A stretch of 64,000 bases of DNA from Bacillus ndiopicus. GTDB lineage: Bacteria; Bacillota; Bacilli; Bacillales_A; Planococcaceae. A program made the position numbers and the translations under genes. The notes under the pieces were generated by a model. That model was not told where the DNA came from. It searched no databases and saw nothing but the letters and a program-made list of their open reading frames with translations. The DNA is taken from assembly GCF_000612805.1 (NCBI RefSeq), contig NZ_HG964410.1:124001-188000 (forward strand), written 5' to 3'. Positions 43,740 to 53,390 of the stretch are shown piece by piece; positions within the stretch are counted from its first letter, which is position 1, and each line of letters starts with the position of its first letter.

Positions 43740-43997
43740 CTATACTTTTGTACGTTTAATTATGTGACCATCAAAATCTTCCTCCAATTGTTGAACAAAC
43801 TCTGAGGGCTTCATATTCAATGCATTTGCCAACAGAAAAACGGTAGTAATAGTCGGCTGCTTTATATTTCTTTCTAACATGCTAATATATGTTCGATCAA
43901 GGCTGCTTCTTGCTGCTAACTCCTCCTGTGAGAATTTCATGGATAGACGTAACCTTTTTAAAACAGAACCAATTGTAATATTTTCAATTTCAATCAA
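43740..43997 (-). CDS. XRE family transcriptional regulator
   Basis: An 85-residue protein that is little more than one helix-turn-helix: GSVLKRLRLSMKFSQEELAARSSLDRTYISMLERNIKQPTITTVFLLANALNM. It starts with TTG ten bases after GGGG. Just upstream are two 17-bp inverted copies of a palindromic motif, which it probably binds to repress itself and perhaps the divergent 7TM-GGDEF gene. A phage-type or toxin-control origin is possible. Confidence 0.85.
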   Translation of the reverse strand: MIEIENITIGSVLKRLRLSMKFSQEELAARSSLDRTYISMLERNIKQPTITTVFLLANALNMKPSEFVQQLEEDFDGHIIKRTKV

Positions 43998-44042
43998 GAG
44001 AAAAAATCCCCTTTTTTAATTAATTACAATAGTATGGAACAA

Positions 44043-44140
44043 TGTAGTCTACATACTATAGTCTACAAAATGGAGCGGAAAGGAAATTTCAATACCTATC
44101 GATGCAAAAATATAGTAATATCTATTTTGTAGACTATAGT
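44043..44140. promoter_or_regulatory. Paired operators between the XRE and GGDEF genes
   Basis: ACTATAGTCTACAAAAT (44055-44071) and its exact reverse complement (44124-44140) are separated by 52 bases. A smaller palindrome, TGTAGTCTACA, lies at 44043-44053. The arrangement suggests looping or cooperative binding by the small XRE dimer. Confidence 0.7.
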
Positions 44141-44283
44141 CTAAATTTGTTAGTTGGAATGAATAATTTGGATATATTTTAAAATTGTTTACCTATAAAA
44201 GTGGCGAATTTAACCTAAAATACATCAAAGTACTTAGAGTTTCTTTAATGACGCATAAATTTTGCAAATGAGGGGGAGGATCG

Positions 44284-45831
44284 TTGGTGTATAAAATAAT
44301 AACGAAGAAGTGGGTACAATGTTTTTTTATGCTCTTCATTTTGCTATTGTCTACATCAGCGACTTATGCAGCAGAGTATTCAGATAAAATTATATTAGGG
44401 CATTATTGTGAGTTTTCCCAAGGTACCCTTAACCGTGCTGTAAATGCTATGCAACATGGTAGCTCAAATTGCGCTAATTTATTACAAATCAATGATACAT
44501 CTATTAAAGAAATGTATTTAAAATTAAAAGGAGTCTCACTTGTACCATCAAGTATTACGTCCTCTTTTTATCTGACAGATGATGTGGTTAATAATATAGT
44601 TCATGATAAATATGCTACAGGTATTCTTTATGGATTTTTCTTAGCTTTGACTGTCTATCATTTATTCCTCTATTTTTCTGTGAAGGACAAGACATATTTA
44701 TATTATGTACTGATTATAGGTAGTTTTATACTTTATCAAGCAATGCTACAAATTTTAGCTATGGAGTCAATGAAGTCCTGCTGGTTATGTTCCAAAGCAA
44801 TCGTTGTAAGTGTGCATTTCCTATTCATATTTATATTGTTATTTGCTATACAGTTTCTTGAATTGAAAAGATACGTACCTCGTTATTATCAATTAGCAAA
44901 GGGGTTAATGGTTGGTGCATTATTGTCACTTATTATAAGGCTCGTAATGTTTAATGAGACGATCATAAATCCTTTTACTTCTATTTTAGTGACTATTTTT
45001 TTATTGTTCGGTGGAGTGCTTGTTTTATTAAAAGGGCAAGTAGTAGCGCGGTTTTATATCGCCGGTTATACAATTTTACTTATTGCTTTGACTTCACAAA
45101 CATTGTGCTCACACTTATTCAAATGTGATGTTCTAGTTATAGGTGTACTTTTTAATACATTATTTTTGGCATTCGCACTAGGAGATAAAATAAATTTGAT
45201 AAAAAAAGAACATCAAAAACTACATGACACGTTGAGTGAAACATTGGAATCCAAAGTACAACAGCGGACTCGTGAATTAGAAAAAGCGAAGGAAGAGCTT
45301 GAGAAGTTGGCTAATACAGATAGGCTTACACAAATATCGAATCGTGTATATCTAGAAGGAGTGCTTGAAGAGCATTTTCAACTTGCAGAGCAACAGAACA
45401 TTCCATTTTCAATTATTTTATTAGATATTGATAATTTTAAGGCTGTGAACGATGAGTTTGGTCATCAAGTTGGTGATACAACGCTGATAAAAGTTGCACA
45501 AATTCTAAACAACACTATTAGAGAGAAAGATATAGTGGGGAGATGGGGAGGAGAGGAATTTTTAGTTTTGTGCCCGCAAACAATGCTAGATGAAGCTGTT
45601 CAAATAGCTGAAAATCTACGGCAACAATTGGCCATTTATCCGTTTCCGATTTTACAACATAAAACAGGGAGCTTTGGAGTTGCTAGCTACATAAAGGGAG
45701 AGGACTTAGATTCATTATTAGCAAGGTCTGATAAAGCATTATATAAGGCAAAAAACTGCGGAAGAAACTGTGTGGAATTTGTAGCAATTAGAGAATCAGA
45801 AAATATCAGGATTTCTCTATTCGATGAGTAA
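44284..45831 (+). CDS. 7TM-DISM diguanylate cyclase with truncated sensor domain
   Basis: A 515-residue protein: signal peptide ending TYAAEYSD, a short extracytoplasmic stub (about 70 residues), seven membrane helices (about 110-310), a coiled coil, and a GGDEF domain with GGEEF at 422-426 and REKD at the RxxD inhibitory I-site. It should make cyclic-di-GMP. Compared with the next gene it lacks about 90 residues of the extracytoplasmic 7TMR-DISMED2-like domain, yet stays in frame. Starts are TTG behind AGGGGGAGGA. The sensor defect may make it constitutive or ligand-blind. Confidence 0.85.
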   Translation: MVYKIITKKWVQCFFMLFILLLSTSATYAAEYSDKIILGHYCEFSQGTLNRAVNAMQHGSSNCANLLQINDTSIKEMYLKLKGVSLVPSSITSSFYLTDDVVNNIVHDKYATGILYGFFLALTVYHLFLYFSVKDKTYLYYVLIIGSFILYQAMLQILAMESMKSCWLCSKAIVVSVHFLFIFILLFAIQFLELKRYVPRYYQLAKGLMVGALLSLIIRLVMFNETIINPFTSILVTIFLLFGGVLVLLKGQVVARFYIAGYTILLIALTSQTLCSHLFKCDVLVIGVLFNTLFLAFALGDKINLIKKEHQKLHDTLSETLESKVQQRTRELEKAKEELEKLANTDRLTQISNRVYLEGVLEEHFQLAEQQNIPFSIILLDIDNFKAVNDEFGHQVGDTTLIKVAQILNNTIREKDIVGRWGGEEFLVLCPQTMLDEAVQIAENLRQQLAIYPFPILQHKTGSFGVASYIKGEDLDSLLARSDKALYKAKNCGRNCVEFVAIRESENIRISLFDE

Positions 45832-45973
45832 TTCCTTGTATGTAAGTAGAGGGATTTTTCCTTGAAGACCGCTATATTCCTGTTTTATTAAGAAAAATCA
45901 ATTTGTTGATTATTAGAATTTAGAATATACTTTTGTGAAATTTAGTAAACCGTAAATTAATGGAGGAAGATTA

Positions 45974-47773
45974 TTGTTGTCATATATAAATGCAAAAAGC
46001 AAGAAGTTTCTATGTTTTGGAATTCTTTTTATTATTACATATATGCAACTTACTACTTTATCTACCAATGCTGCAGAGCATCCAGAAAAGGTGGTACTAG
46101 GAAAATATTATGATATTTTGCGAGATACATCTAACAGCATTACAGTAGAAGAAATTATAAGTGGAATACATGATAAGGCTTTTGAGCCGAGTGAATATGA
46201 TTACTTATTATTTTGGCATACGACAGATACTATTTGGTTAAGGTTATCTACAAATGATTTACAATTAAAAGAAAAGGATTATTGGATTGAAGTAATTGAT
46301 AAATTAGAAAGTATTGAAATGTTTTTAGTACAACAGGATGGCTCCTATATTGTGCAACAAAGAGGTATATCTAATGTCGAACAACAAAATATTTCATATC
46401 GCTCTAATTTATTTCAAATAAATGAGCCTAATATTACAGAAATTTATTTTAAACTTGAAGGTACACCATTATTACCGCTTAGTATGGTTTCATTTCTTTA
46501 TACAACAGATGATTTCATTAAAAGCGTGATTGACTATAAGTACTTCACTGGAATTTTCTATGGTTTTTTATTGGCTTTGCTTATTTACAATGTATTTTTA
46601 TACTTTTCCTTTAAGGAAAGAGTGTATTTATATTATGTGCTTTATATGGCCAGCTTTATTGTTTATCAAGCAACGATGAATTCTTTGGACGTAGAACTAT
46701 TTGGGCAGTTATTACCAAAATGGTTGTTAACGAAAACGTTGACAATGGGGGCTCATGTTTTATTTGCTTCAATGTTACTATTTTCTATTGAGTTTTTAGA
46801 GTTGAGGAAGTATTTACCACGTTGCTACAAAGCAGCAAAAATATTATTAATAACTGCGTTTGTGTTGTTAATTTTTACGCTTATTGTACCAAATGCAAGC
46901 AAAGTTAATGATTTTACTCTTGTATATAGCGTCACCGTCTTAATATTTTTATGGATAGTTGGTTTGTTTGTTCTGCTAAAAGGGCAAAAAATGGCACGCT
47001 TCTATATGATTGGATGGACGGTATTACTAGGCGCTATTATTGTGCAATCATTAAGCTTTTTAATGATTATTCCATTTCATCCTTATCTGTTTGAGCATGT
47101 ACCTGCTCTTGGGGCGATTTTTGAAGCAACATTTTTATCGTTGGCACTTGGTGATAAAATTAATTTAATGAAAAAAGAGCATCAAGAGCTACAGATAGAG
47201 CTAAATGAAACATTGGAGTATAAAGTACAACAGCGCACTCAACAACTAGAACAAGCCAAACAAGAGCTTGAAAAATTAGCGAATACAGATCTACTTACAC
47301 AAATATCCAATCGTGTCAGGCTTGATATGGTTTTGGAGGAGTATTTTGCTTTAGTTAAAGAGCATGAAACCCCGTTTTCCATTATTTTATTAGATATCGA
47401 TAATTTTAAAGAAATTAATGATACATATGGGCATCAAGTAGGGGACCAAGTTTTAATAGAGATTGCCCAAGTATTAAAAGATGCGATACGCGAGCAGGAC
47501 ATTGTTGGTAGATGGGGAGGAGAGGAATTTCTCGTTGTCTGTCCTAATACGTCATTAAATGAAGCCCTTCAATTCGCAGAGGTTTTAAGAATGCGGATCG
47601 CCAGCTGTTTATTTCCCGTAGTTCAACATAAAACAAGCAGTTTTGGTGTAGCAAGCTACATAAAAGGGGATACGTTAAATACTTTATTATATAGATCAGA
47701 TAAAGCATTGTACAAAGCAAAAGCAGGTGGGAAAAATCGGGTTGAGTATATAATGCAAGATTTCCATCAATAG
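45974..47773 (+). CDS. 7TM-DISM diguanylate cyclase
   Basis: A 599-residue paralog of the preceding protein with the complete architecture: signal peptide, 7TMR-DISMED2-like jelly-roll domain (about 30-185, including LLFWHTTDTIWLRLSTND and KDYWIEVIDK), seven helices, a coiled coil and GGDEF (GGEEF at 515-519, REQD I-site). It senses an extracytoplasmic ligand, probably a carbohydrate by family, and makes cyclic-di-GMP. TTG start behind GGAGG. It ends before a strong terminator; the two genes are 142 bases apart. Confidence 0.88.
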   Translation: MLSYINAKSKKFLCFGILFIITYMQLTTLSTNAAEHPEKVVLGKYYDILRDTSNSITVEEIISGIHDKAFEPSEYDYLLFWHTTDTIWLRLSTNDLQLKEKDYWIEVIDKLESIEMFLVQQDGSYIVQQRGISNVEQQNISYRSNLFQINEPNITEIYFKLEGTPLLPLSMVSFLYTTDDFIKSVIDYKYFTGIFYGFLLALLIYNVFLYFSFKERVYLYYVLYMASFIVYQATMNSLDVELFGQLLPKWLLTKTLTMGAHVLFASMLLFSIEFLELRKYLPRCYKAAKILLITAFVLLIFTLIVPNASKVNDFTLVYSVTVLIFLWIVGLFVLLKGQKMARFYMIGWTVLLGAIIVQSLSFLMIIPFHPYLFEHVPALGAIFEATFLSLALGDKINLMKKEHQELQIELNETLEYKVQQRTQQLEQAKQELEKLANTDLLTQISNRVRLDMVLEEYFALVKEHETPFSIILLDIDNFKEINDTYGHQVGDQVLIEIAQVLKDAIREQDIVGRWGGEEFLVVCPNTSLNEALQFAEVLRMRIASCLFPVVQHKTSSFGVASYIKGDTLNTLLYRSDKALYKAKAGGKNRVEYIMQDFHQ

Positions 47774-47804
47774 GCAGAAAGGCTGACTGTTGATTACGAA
47801 ATAA

Positions 47805-47846
47805 ACCGCATGAACTCAAGTTTGGAAACTTTAAGTTCATGCGGCT
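47805..47846 (+). terminator. Terminator of the GGDEF pair
   Basis: CCGCATGAACT and AGTTCATGCGG arms plus inner AAGTTT/AAACTT pairs, with a T-rich tail, 32 bases after the stop. Confidence 0.8.
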
Positions 47847-47913
47847 TTATTTTTACTAATATGCTAAAAAATAAAAAGCTTTTGATTTATTTCTCATTTT
47901 CTTTATTGTAAAA

Positions 47914-48900
47914 TCAATCACTTGCCCCGATTTGCAGTTTTCGCTGTAGCTTGTCCTCCGTAAAAATCCAGCCTGTATATGATGTAACGATGTCTAGATC
48001 ATCATTTAAATGTGCTACCGCGACGAATGGGTAGCGGTTGTTGCTACGATAGCGTAGGTCAATTAAGCGTACTTCTGTTAAGCCGTTGTCAAGCTCGGAA
48101 ATTTCCCAACGATAAAGGGGGGAGAAAGAAACGAAAGCTTCCAGATTTGAATCGCTTAAAGCTTTTTTGACAAGTGCAGTTTTTGGTAATGGATGAATTT
48201 CAAATTTATCATAAATATTAACTGTTCGACCATATGCTTTTCCTACATAATAATGCGTTTTAGAAGCGGCTGCTACACGCCAATTGAAAAAGCGCATTGT
48301 CGGCGCAACGATAACATATTCCTCGTCTTGAATTGTCGCATGCACTGCTTTTTTAACTGCCTTTTGGACAAAAAATCGTAGTACATAATATAAAATAATG
48401 ATGAAATACATGACGCTAAATGTTATGACAGGATTAGCACCGAAAGCCCAGAATAATAGCCCAATGCAATGAATTGTAAAAATAAATGGATCGAATGTAT
48501 TGATTACGCCTAATGCCACCCATTGTTTAGAAAATGGGCGTAAGGCCTGTGTACCGTAAGCATTGAAAATATCGACGAAAACATGGAGAAAGACAGCAAG
48601 TTGAACCCAAAGCCATAAGTGCAAAGTGTTGGCATCTTGGAAAAATAGCGATAAAATAGCCGTTATAAGAAGTGGCCATAATAAAGTAGCGGGAATAGAG
48701 TGAGTAATTCCACGATGATGACGAATATAGATTGCGTTATTACGCATTTTTAACACTGTATCAATATCGGGTGCTTGGGACCCGATAATCGTTCCTACCA
48801 TTACTGCAGTAAATGTGATGGAATGGTTTGCGATGACTGGGTCAGCCAATGCTAAGCCGCCAAGTGCAATACCCATAACTAAATGTGTACCAGAATCCAA
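47914..48900 (-). CDS. yfhP: Membrane-bound metal-dependent hydrolase YfhP
   Basis: A 328-residue YdjM-type membrane protein (LexA-binding inner-membrane family DUF457). The N-terminal metal motifs GTHLVMGIALGG, GSQAPDIDTVL and RHHRGITHSIPATLLW carry the histidines and aspartates; four to five membrane helices follow. The C-terminal 130 residues form a soluble domain. B. subtilis YfhP represses the yfhQ/mutY neighbourhood and sporulation-linked genes by report. The start is TTG, with GGAG about ten bases upstream. It diverges from mutY. Confidence 0.85.
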   Translation of the reverse strand: MDSGTHLVMGIALGGLALADPVIANHSITFTAVMVGTIIGSQAPDIDTVLKMRNNAIYIRHHRGITHSIPATLLWPLLITAILSLFFQDANTLHLWLWVQLAVFLHVFVDIFNAYGTQALRPFSKQWVALGVINTFDPFIFTIHCIGLLFWAFGANPVITFSVMYFIIILYYVLRFFVQKAVKKAVHATIQDEEYVIVAPTMRFFNWRVAAASKTHYYVGKAYGRTVNIYDKFEIHPLPKTALVKKALSDSNLEAFVSFSPLYRWEISELDNGLTEVRLIDLRYRSNNRYPFVAVAHLNDDLDIVTSYTGWIFTEDKLQRKLQIGASD

Positions 48901-48989
48901 AAATCATCATCTCCTTTAAAGGACATCTTGTTACTTCTATCATATACCCTTTTTCAATGAAAGGAAATCTAAAACAAGTGGAGGCAATT

Positions 48990-50027
48990 GTGAATTACGA
49001 ATACAAGCAACAATTTCGACAAGCTTTAGTCGAGTGGTTTAATAGAGAAAAAAGAGACTTACCATGGCGACATACGACAGAACCTTATCATATATGGGTA
49101 TCAGAGGTCATGCTACAACAAACGAGAGTAGATACCGTAATCCCTTATTACAATCGTTTCATTGAGCGTTTTCCAACTGCTGAGGCGCTTGCATATGCAC
49201 CAGAGCAGGAACTTTTAAAATTGTGGGAAGGATTAGGTTATTACTCACGCGCTCGCAATTTACAGGCTGGTGTACGTGAAGTAGTTGAAACTTACAATAG
49301 TGTTGTGCCAGATAATCGAGCGGATATTTCCAAGCTAAAAGGTGTTGGGCCTTATACTGCAGGTGCAATTCTTAGTATTGCTTATGGGAAGCCAGAACAT
49401 GCAGTTGATGGCAATGTAATGCGCGTTTTAAGCAGAGTACTACATATTAAAGAGGATATCGCCTTACCAAAAACACGTAAAGTGTTTGAGGAAGCGGTTG
49501 AATACTTAATTGATCCAGATAACACATCTTCTTTTAATCAAGGATTGATGGAGTTAGGTGCATTAATTTGTACACCAACCTCTCCTAAATGCTTATTATG
49601 CCCAGTTCGTGATTATTGTATAGCATTTGAAGAGGGCGATGCGGCTGAGCTACCAGTGAAGACAAAAAAAGTGAAGATGAAAGAGCTTGATTATGATGTA
49701 ATGGTCGTGGAAAATAATGAAGGCTATTATTTATTAGAGAAACGACCAGAGGAAGGATTACTTGCAAATATGTGGCAATTTCCAATGCTCCAGCGCGGTA
49801 AGGAAAATATTAAAGAAAAATATGGTTTAGAAATAGCTGAGCAAAGGCTGTTATTAAAGTTCAAGCATATTTTTTCACATTTAACATGGCATATCGATAG
49901 CTACCATGCAACAGGAATAGAAATAAATACTTTGCCTGAAAATGTGCAATGGTTTACGAAAGAGCAAATTGCTGATTTACCAATGCCTGTCCCTATGTCA
50001 AAAATTTGGTCACAAATTACTGAATAA
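48990..50027 (+). CDS. mutY: Adenine DNA glycosylase MutY
   Basis: A 345-residue A/G-specific glycosylase. It has LPWRHTTEPYHIWVSEVMLQQTRV, the helix-hairpin-helix LKGVGPYTAGAILSIAYGK with catalytic aspartate in AVDGNV, the [4Fe-4S] cysteines in CTPTSPKCLLCPVRDYC, and a C-terminal Nudix-like domain that reads 8-oxoG. It removes adenine opposite 8-oxoguanine. The start is GTG (VNYEYKQQF) behind GTGGAGG; the 35 upstream codons are not supported. It is divergent from yfhP as in B. subtilis. Confidence 0.92.
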   Translation: MNYEYKQQFRQALVEWFNREKRDLPWRHTTEPYHIWVSEVMLQQTRVDTVIPYYNRFIERFPTAEALAYAPEQELLKLWEGLGYYSRARNLQAGVREVVETYNSVVPDNRADISKLKGVGPYTAGAILSIAYGKPEHAVDGNVMRVLSRVLHIKEDIALPKTRKVFEEAVEYLIDPDNTSSFNQGLMELGALICTPTSPKCLLCPVRDYCIAFEEGDAAELPVKTKKVKMKELDYDVMVVENNEGYYLLEKRPEEGLLANMWQFPMLQRGKENIKEKYGLEIAEQRLLLKFKHIFSHLTWHIDSYHATGIEINTLPENVQWFTKEQIADLPMPVPMSKIWSQITE

Positions 50028-50050
50028 ATCATTTTATCGTGCACACAATA
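50021..50050 (+). promoter_or_regulatory. Possible sigma-G promoter of sspE
   Basis: TGAATA (overlapping the mutY stop) and CACAATA are 17 bases apart, similar to sigma-G elements (TGAATA / CATnnTA) with one mismatch. Forespore expression would be expected for a spore protein. Confidence 0.4.
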
Positions 50051-50072
50051 ATGAGCACGGAGGTGATTTACA

Positions 50073-50240
50073 ATGAAACGCAATCAACAAAACAAAGAGC
50101 TTGGGCAAAAACAAAACCCAATGCAACGCGAGGAATTTGCAACAGAGCCAGATTTCCGCGAAATGGAAAAAAATAATCAATACGCTGGTAAACAGCAGCC
50201 GAAGAAAAACTTTGGCACTCAAAACGAAGAAACAAAATAA
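50073..50240 (+). CDS. sspE: Gamma-type small acid-soluble spore protein (SspE-like)
   Basis: A 55-residue hydrophilic protein rich in Asn, Gln, Lys and Glu (begins MKRNQQNKELGQKQNPMQ), with one EFATE motif resembling the EFASE cleavage site of gamma-SASP. Strong GGAGGTG ribosome-binding site and a perfect terminator just after it. Position between mutY and ygaC matches sspE of B. subtilis. The repeats typical of gamma-SASP are reduced to a single unit, so it is shorter than the Bacillus protein. Identification relies on composition and location. Confidence 0.6.
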   Translation: MKRNQQNKELGQKQNPMQREEFATEPDFREMEKNNQYAGKQQPKKNFGTQNEETK

Positions 50241-50244
50241 TTAT

Positions 50245-50278
50245 GAAAAGGGTTGTTCGATAAAGAACAACCCTTTTT
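50245..50278 (+). terminator. Terminator of sspE
   Basis: A 13-bp perfect stem (AAAAGGGTTGTTC arm) with TTTTT, five bases after the stop. Confidence 0.88.
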
Positions 50279-50558
50279 CGATAATTTTATGTATTCTTAC
50301 TACACCTTTGGCAGAACGATTGCTATAATAAAATATGAATGTTACATTATAATATAAATATTTATCTTGATTCAGCAATACTTTTTGTCCTTAGTACAAG
50401 CAGCAATAGGGGAAAAATAGTAATGATAGAATTTTTGCTGAATCAAAGTAAAACGTTTGGAAGATGTCACAGGATGTGACTAAGGTTAACTGAGCCAGCT
50501 TGAAAAAGTTTGGACGAGTATTATTGATTAATGGTGGACAAAAAAGGTGGGCTTTGAT

Positions 50559-51104
50559 ATGGCATTACCAATAGAAGGAGAAACGATACAAATACATAGC
50601 TACAAACACAATGGTCGTATCCACCGTATCTGGCAAGAAACGATGGTGCTAAAGGGAACTAGAAATGTTGTTATTGGGGCAAATGAGAAGACGCTTGTAA
50701 CAGAAGCGGATGGGCGCACTTGGTTGACGAGAGAGCCTTCGATTTGTTATTTCCATGCAGAGCATTGGTTTAATATTATTTGTATGCTGCGAGAAGATGG
50801 TGTGTACTATTATTGTAATATGAGTTCACCATTTGTATATGACAATAACTCCCTTAAATACATCGATTACGATTTAGATGTGAAGGTTTTCCCAGATATG
50901 TCTTACACATTACTGGATGAGGATGAGTATGAGGAACATAAAAAAGCGATGGCTTACCCTGAAGTAATTGATAAAATTTTAAAGCGTAATGTAGCAAAGC
51001 TAATAAGCTGGATTCAGCAGCGCAGGGGTCCATTTGCCCCAGACTTTATCGAAGTATGGACAAATCGTTATCATTTAAATCGTGAAATTCAAGGAGAAAA
51101 ATGA
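50559..51104 (+). CDS. ygaC: DUF402 nucleoside tri/diphosphatase (YgaC/NtdP)
   Basis: A 181-residue DUF402 protein. The core is [38 protein letters not shown] and [13 protein letters not shown], with acidic residues placed for a divalent metal site. The S. aureus homolog (NtdP) hydrolyses nucleoside tri- and diphosphates. The ATG (MALPIEG) follows AAAGGTGGG. Order sspE-ygaC-ygaD matches B. subtilis. Strong terminator downstream at 51119. Confidence 0.88.
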   Translation: MALPIEGETIQIHSYKHNGRIHRIWQETMVLKGTRNVVIGANEKTLVTEADGRTWLTREPSICYFHAEHWFNIICMLREDGVYYYCNMSSPFVYDNNSLKYIDYDLDVKVFPDMSYTLLDEDEYEEHKKAMAYPEVIDKILKRNVAKLISWIQQRRGPFAPDFIEVWTNRYHLNREIQGEK

Positions 51105-51118
51105 GTCATAATGAAAGA

Positions 51119-51150
51119 AGGGGCTTGCCAAATCATTTTGGCAGGCTTTT
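51119..51150 (+). terminator. Terminator of ygaC
   Basis: A stem with AAGGGGCTTGCCAAA and TTTTGGCAGGCTTTT arms, 15 bases after the stop. Confidence 0.8.
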
Positions 51151-51218
51151 CGTCGTCTTTTTGTTATAATAGGTATTTAGGCAATCGAAGCATTACATAG
51201 AAGGAAGTGGAAAAACAC

Positions 51219-52961
51219 TTGGACAGTATGAAAAGATATATGCGCTTTGTGAAGCCGTATACTTGGGAATTAATTTTAACAATTATAATCGGTGTTTTAA
51301 AATTTGCGATACCATTGTTTATTCCGTTACTTATACAAATTGTAATTGATGATATTATTGGTTCGGATACATTAACAAAGGCAGAGATGACGAAGCAGCT
51401 CGTTTATTGGCTAGGTGGAACATTAATCGTGTTCTTTATTATTCGCCCGCCAATTGAATATTACCGTCAATATTTTGCTCAAAATATTAGCAATAAAGTG
51501 TTGTTTGACATTCGTAAGGAATTGTACACGCATTTGCAAAAGTTGAGCTTAAAATATTATTCAAATACACGAGCGGGGGAAGTTATTTCACGCGTTATTA
51601 ATGATGTAGAGCAGACGAAAAATTTTGTTATGATTGGGCTAATGAATTTATGGCTTGATTTAGTGACGATTTTAATTGCTGTTGCGATTATGCTAACGAT
51701 GGATGTTAAGCTAACATTGGTCGCACTTATTTCTTTCCCACTCTATGCGTTCAGCGTAAAATACTTTTTTGGTAAGCTGCGTGATTTAACGCGTAAACGT
51801 TCACAGGCTTTAGCAGGAGTGCAAAGTTATTTGCATGAACGTGTAGCAGGGATAAGCATTATTAAAAGTTTTACTTTAGAACGACATGAGCAAAAAATAT
51901 TTGATGAGACGAATGGTGAGTTTTTAAATAAAGCGTTAGACCATTCGAAATGGAATGCAAAATCATTCGCAGTCGTCAATACAATTACAGATATTGCACC
52001 GCTATTAGTAATTGCTTATGCAGGTTATCAAGTAATACATGAAAACTTATCGCTTGGTGTAATGGTAGCATTTATTGCTTATATTGAGCGCTTATACGGA
52101 CCGCTGCGTCGACTTGTGAGCTCATCTACTACATTAACGCAATCGATTGCGTCAATGGACCGCGTATTTGAATTGTTTGATGAAAAGTACGATATTGTTG
52201 ATAAAAAATCAGCGCAGTCTTTAAAAAATGTGGCAGGAGAAGTGGCATTTAAAGATGTCGTTTTCCGTTATGAAGATGAAGGGCAAAACGTCCTACAAAA
52301 TATTAATTTCACTATTAAGGCTGGTGAAACGGCAGCTTTTGTTGGCATGAGTGGTGGAGGTAAGTCAACGATTGTCAGCTTGATTCCGAGATTTTATGAT
52401 GTCAAAGAAGGTGCTGTGGTGATTGATGGCATGGATGTTCAAGATGTAACATTGGAATCGCTACGTTCGCAAATCGGTATCGTGTTACAGGACAATATTT
52501 TATTTAGCGATTCGGTAAGACATAATATTTTAATGGGAAAACCAGACGCAACGGAGGAAGAAATTATTGCCGCTGCTAAAGCTGCGAACGCGCATGATTT
52601 TATTATGAACTTGCCAAATGGCTATAACACACAAGTGGGCGAGCGCGGTGTCAAGCTATCTGGGGGACAAAAACAACGTATTGCGATTGCAAGGGTATTT
52701 TTGAAAAATCCACCGATACTCGTATTGGACGAGGCAACATCAGCGCTTGATTTAGAAAGTGAAGCATTAATTCAAGAATCGCTAGAGCGTTTAGCACATA
52801 ATCGTACAACAATCATCATTGCTCACCGCTTATCAACAATTACACATGCTGATAAAATTTTCGTTATTGAACATGGACAACTTGTTGAAGAAGGTAATCA
52901 TGAGCAGTTAATGCAGCAGCAAGGTTCATATTATAATCTGTTTCAGGTGCAGAAGCTGTAA
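51219..52961 (+). CDS. ygaD: ABC multidrug exporter, Sav1866/YgaD type
   Basis: A 580-residue half-transporter: six membrane helices, then Walker A GMSGGGKST, LSGGQKQRIAIARVF, ILVLDEATSALD and IIAHRLSTI. The sequence follows S. aureus Sav1866 closely through the membrane domain (ISRVINDVEQTKNF, GLMNLWLD). It works as a homodimer exporting drugs or lipids. TTG start at MDSMKRYM is chosen to match homologs; GTG four codons upstream is the alternative. Position after ygaC matches B. subtilis ygaD. A C-rich/G-rich hairpin terminates it. Confidence 0.9.
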   Translation: MDSMKRYMRFVKPYTWELILTIIIGVLKFAIPLFIPLLIQIVIDDIIGSDTLTKAEMTKQLVYWLGGTLIVFFIIRPPIEYYRQYFAQNISNKVLFDIRKELYTHLQKLSLKYYSNTRAGEVISRVINDVEQTKNFVMIGLMNLWLDLVTILIAVAIMLTMDVKLTLVALISFPLYAFSVKYFFGKLRDLTRKRSQALAGVQSYLHERVAGISIIKSFTLERHEQKIFDETNGEFLNKALDHSKWNAKSFAVVNTITDIAPLLVIAYAGYQVIHENLSLGVMVAFIAYIERLYGPLRRLVSSSTTLTQSIASMDRVFELFDEKYDIVDKKSAQSLKNVAGEVAFKDVVFRYEDEGQNVLQNINFTIKAGETAAFVGMSGGGKSTIVSLIPRFYDVKEGAVVIDGMDVQDVTLESLRSQIGIVLQDNILFSDSVRHNILMGKPDATEEEIIAAAKAANAHDFIMNLPNGYNTQVGERGVKLSGGQKQRIAIARVFLKNPPILVLDEATSALDLESEALIQESLERLAHNRTTIIIAHRLSTITHADKIFVIEHGQLVEEGNHEQLMQQQGSYYNLFQVQKL

Positions 52962-52965
52962 GTGG

Positions 52966-52994
52966 AACCCCCTCAAAAAATAAATTTTGGGGGG
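52966..52994 (+). terminator. Terminator of the ABC exporter gene
   Basis: CCCCC and GGGGGG arms with AAAA/TTTT pairs, starting five bases after the stop; one bulge. Confidence 0.7.
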
Positions 52995-53390
52995 ATTTTG
53001 CGTATTAAAATGATTTGATGATTGGGTATCGTCCATTTGATTTATACGAAGGAAATATAATGGATAAAAATATCGAAATCGATGATGTAATTTGAGAAGC
53101 ATTGAATAATCTTTGAGATTGAATGAATCTTAGACATTGTATAAGAAATAGTTGTGGGGAAACCTTCTCGCAACTTTTTTAATTCTTATAAAGCAATCAT
53201 TTGTCAAAGAGGCACATTCAGAATTGACTAACCATAAAAAGCAAAAGCCATTGCTACCTCGTATTTGCAAGCAGTGATTAATACGGATGAAAGAAAATTT
53301 GTGAGAAGTGCTCAGAAAAATAACCTAGTAATAGAATGAAATAAGAAGCCAAAAAGGGCTTCTTATTTTTTTGTAGAATAATAATTACAG
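52995..53390. other. Decayed-looking intergenic stretch ending in a terminator
   Basis: No intact gene. A plus-strand reading near 53237-53336 gives a natural-looking C-terminal peptide (YLQAVINTDERKFVRSAQ) before a stop, but it opens after an in-frame stop, so it looks like a gene remnant. A terminator with the arm AATAAGAAGCC and eight T residues (53340-53372) then follows, as if a gene once ended there. Confidence 0.4.
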
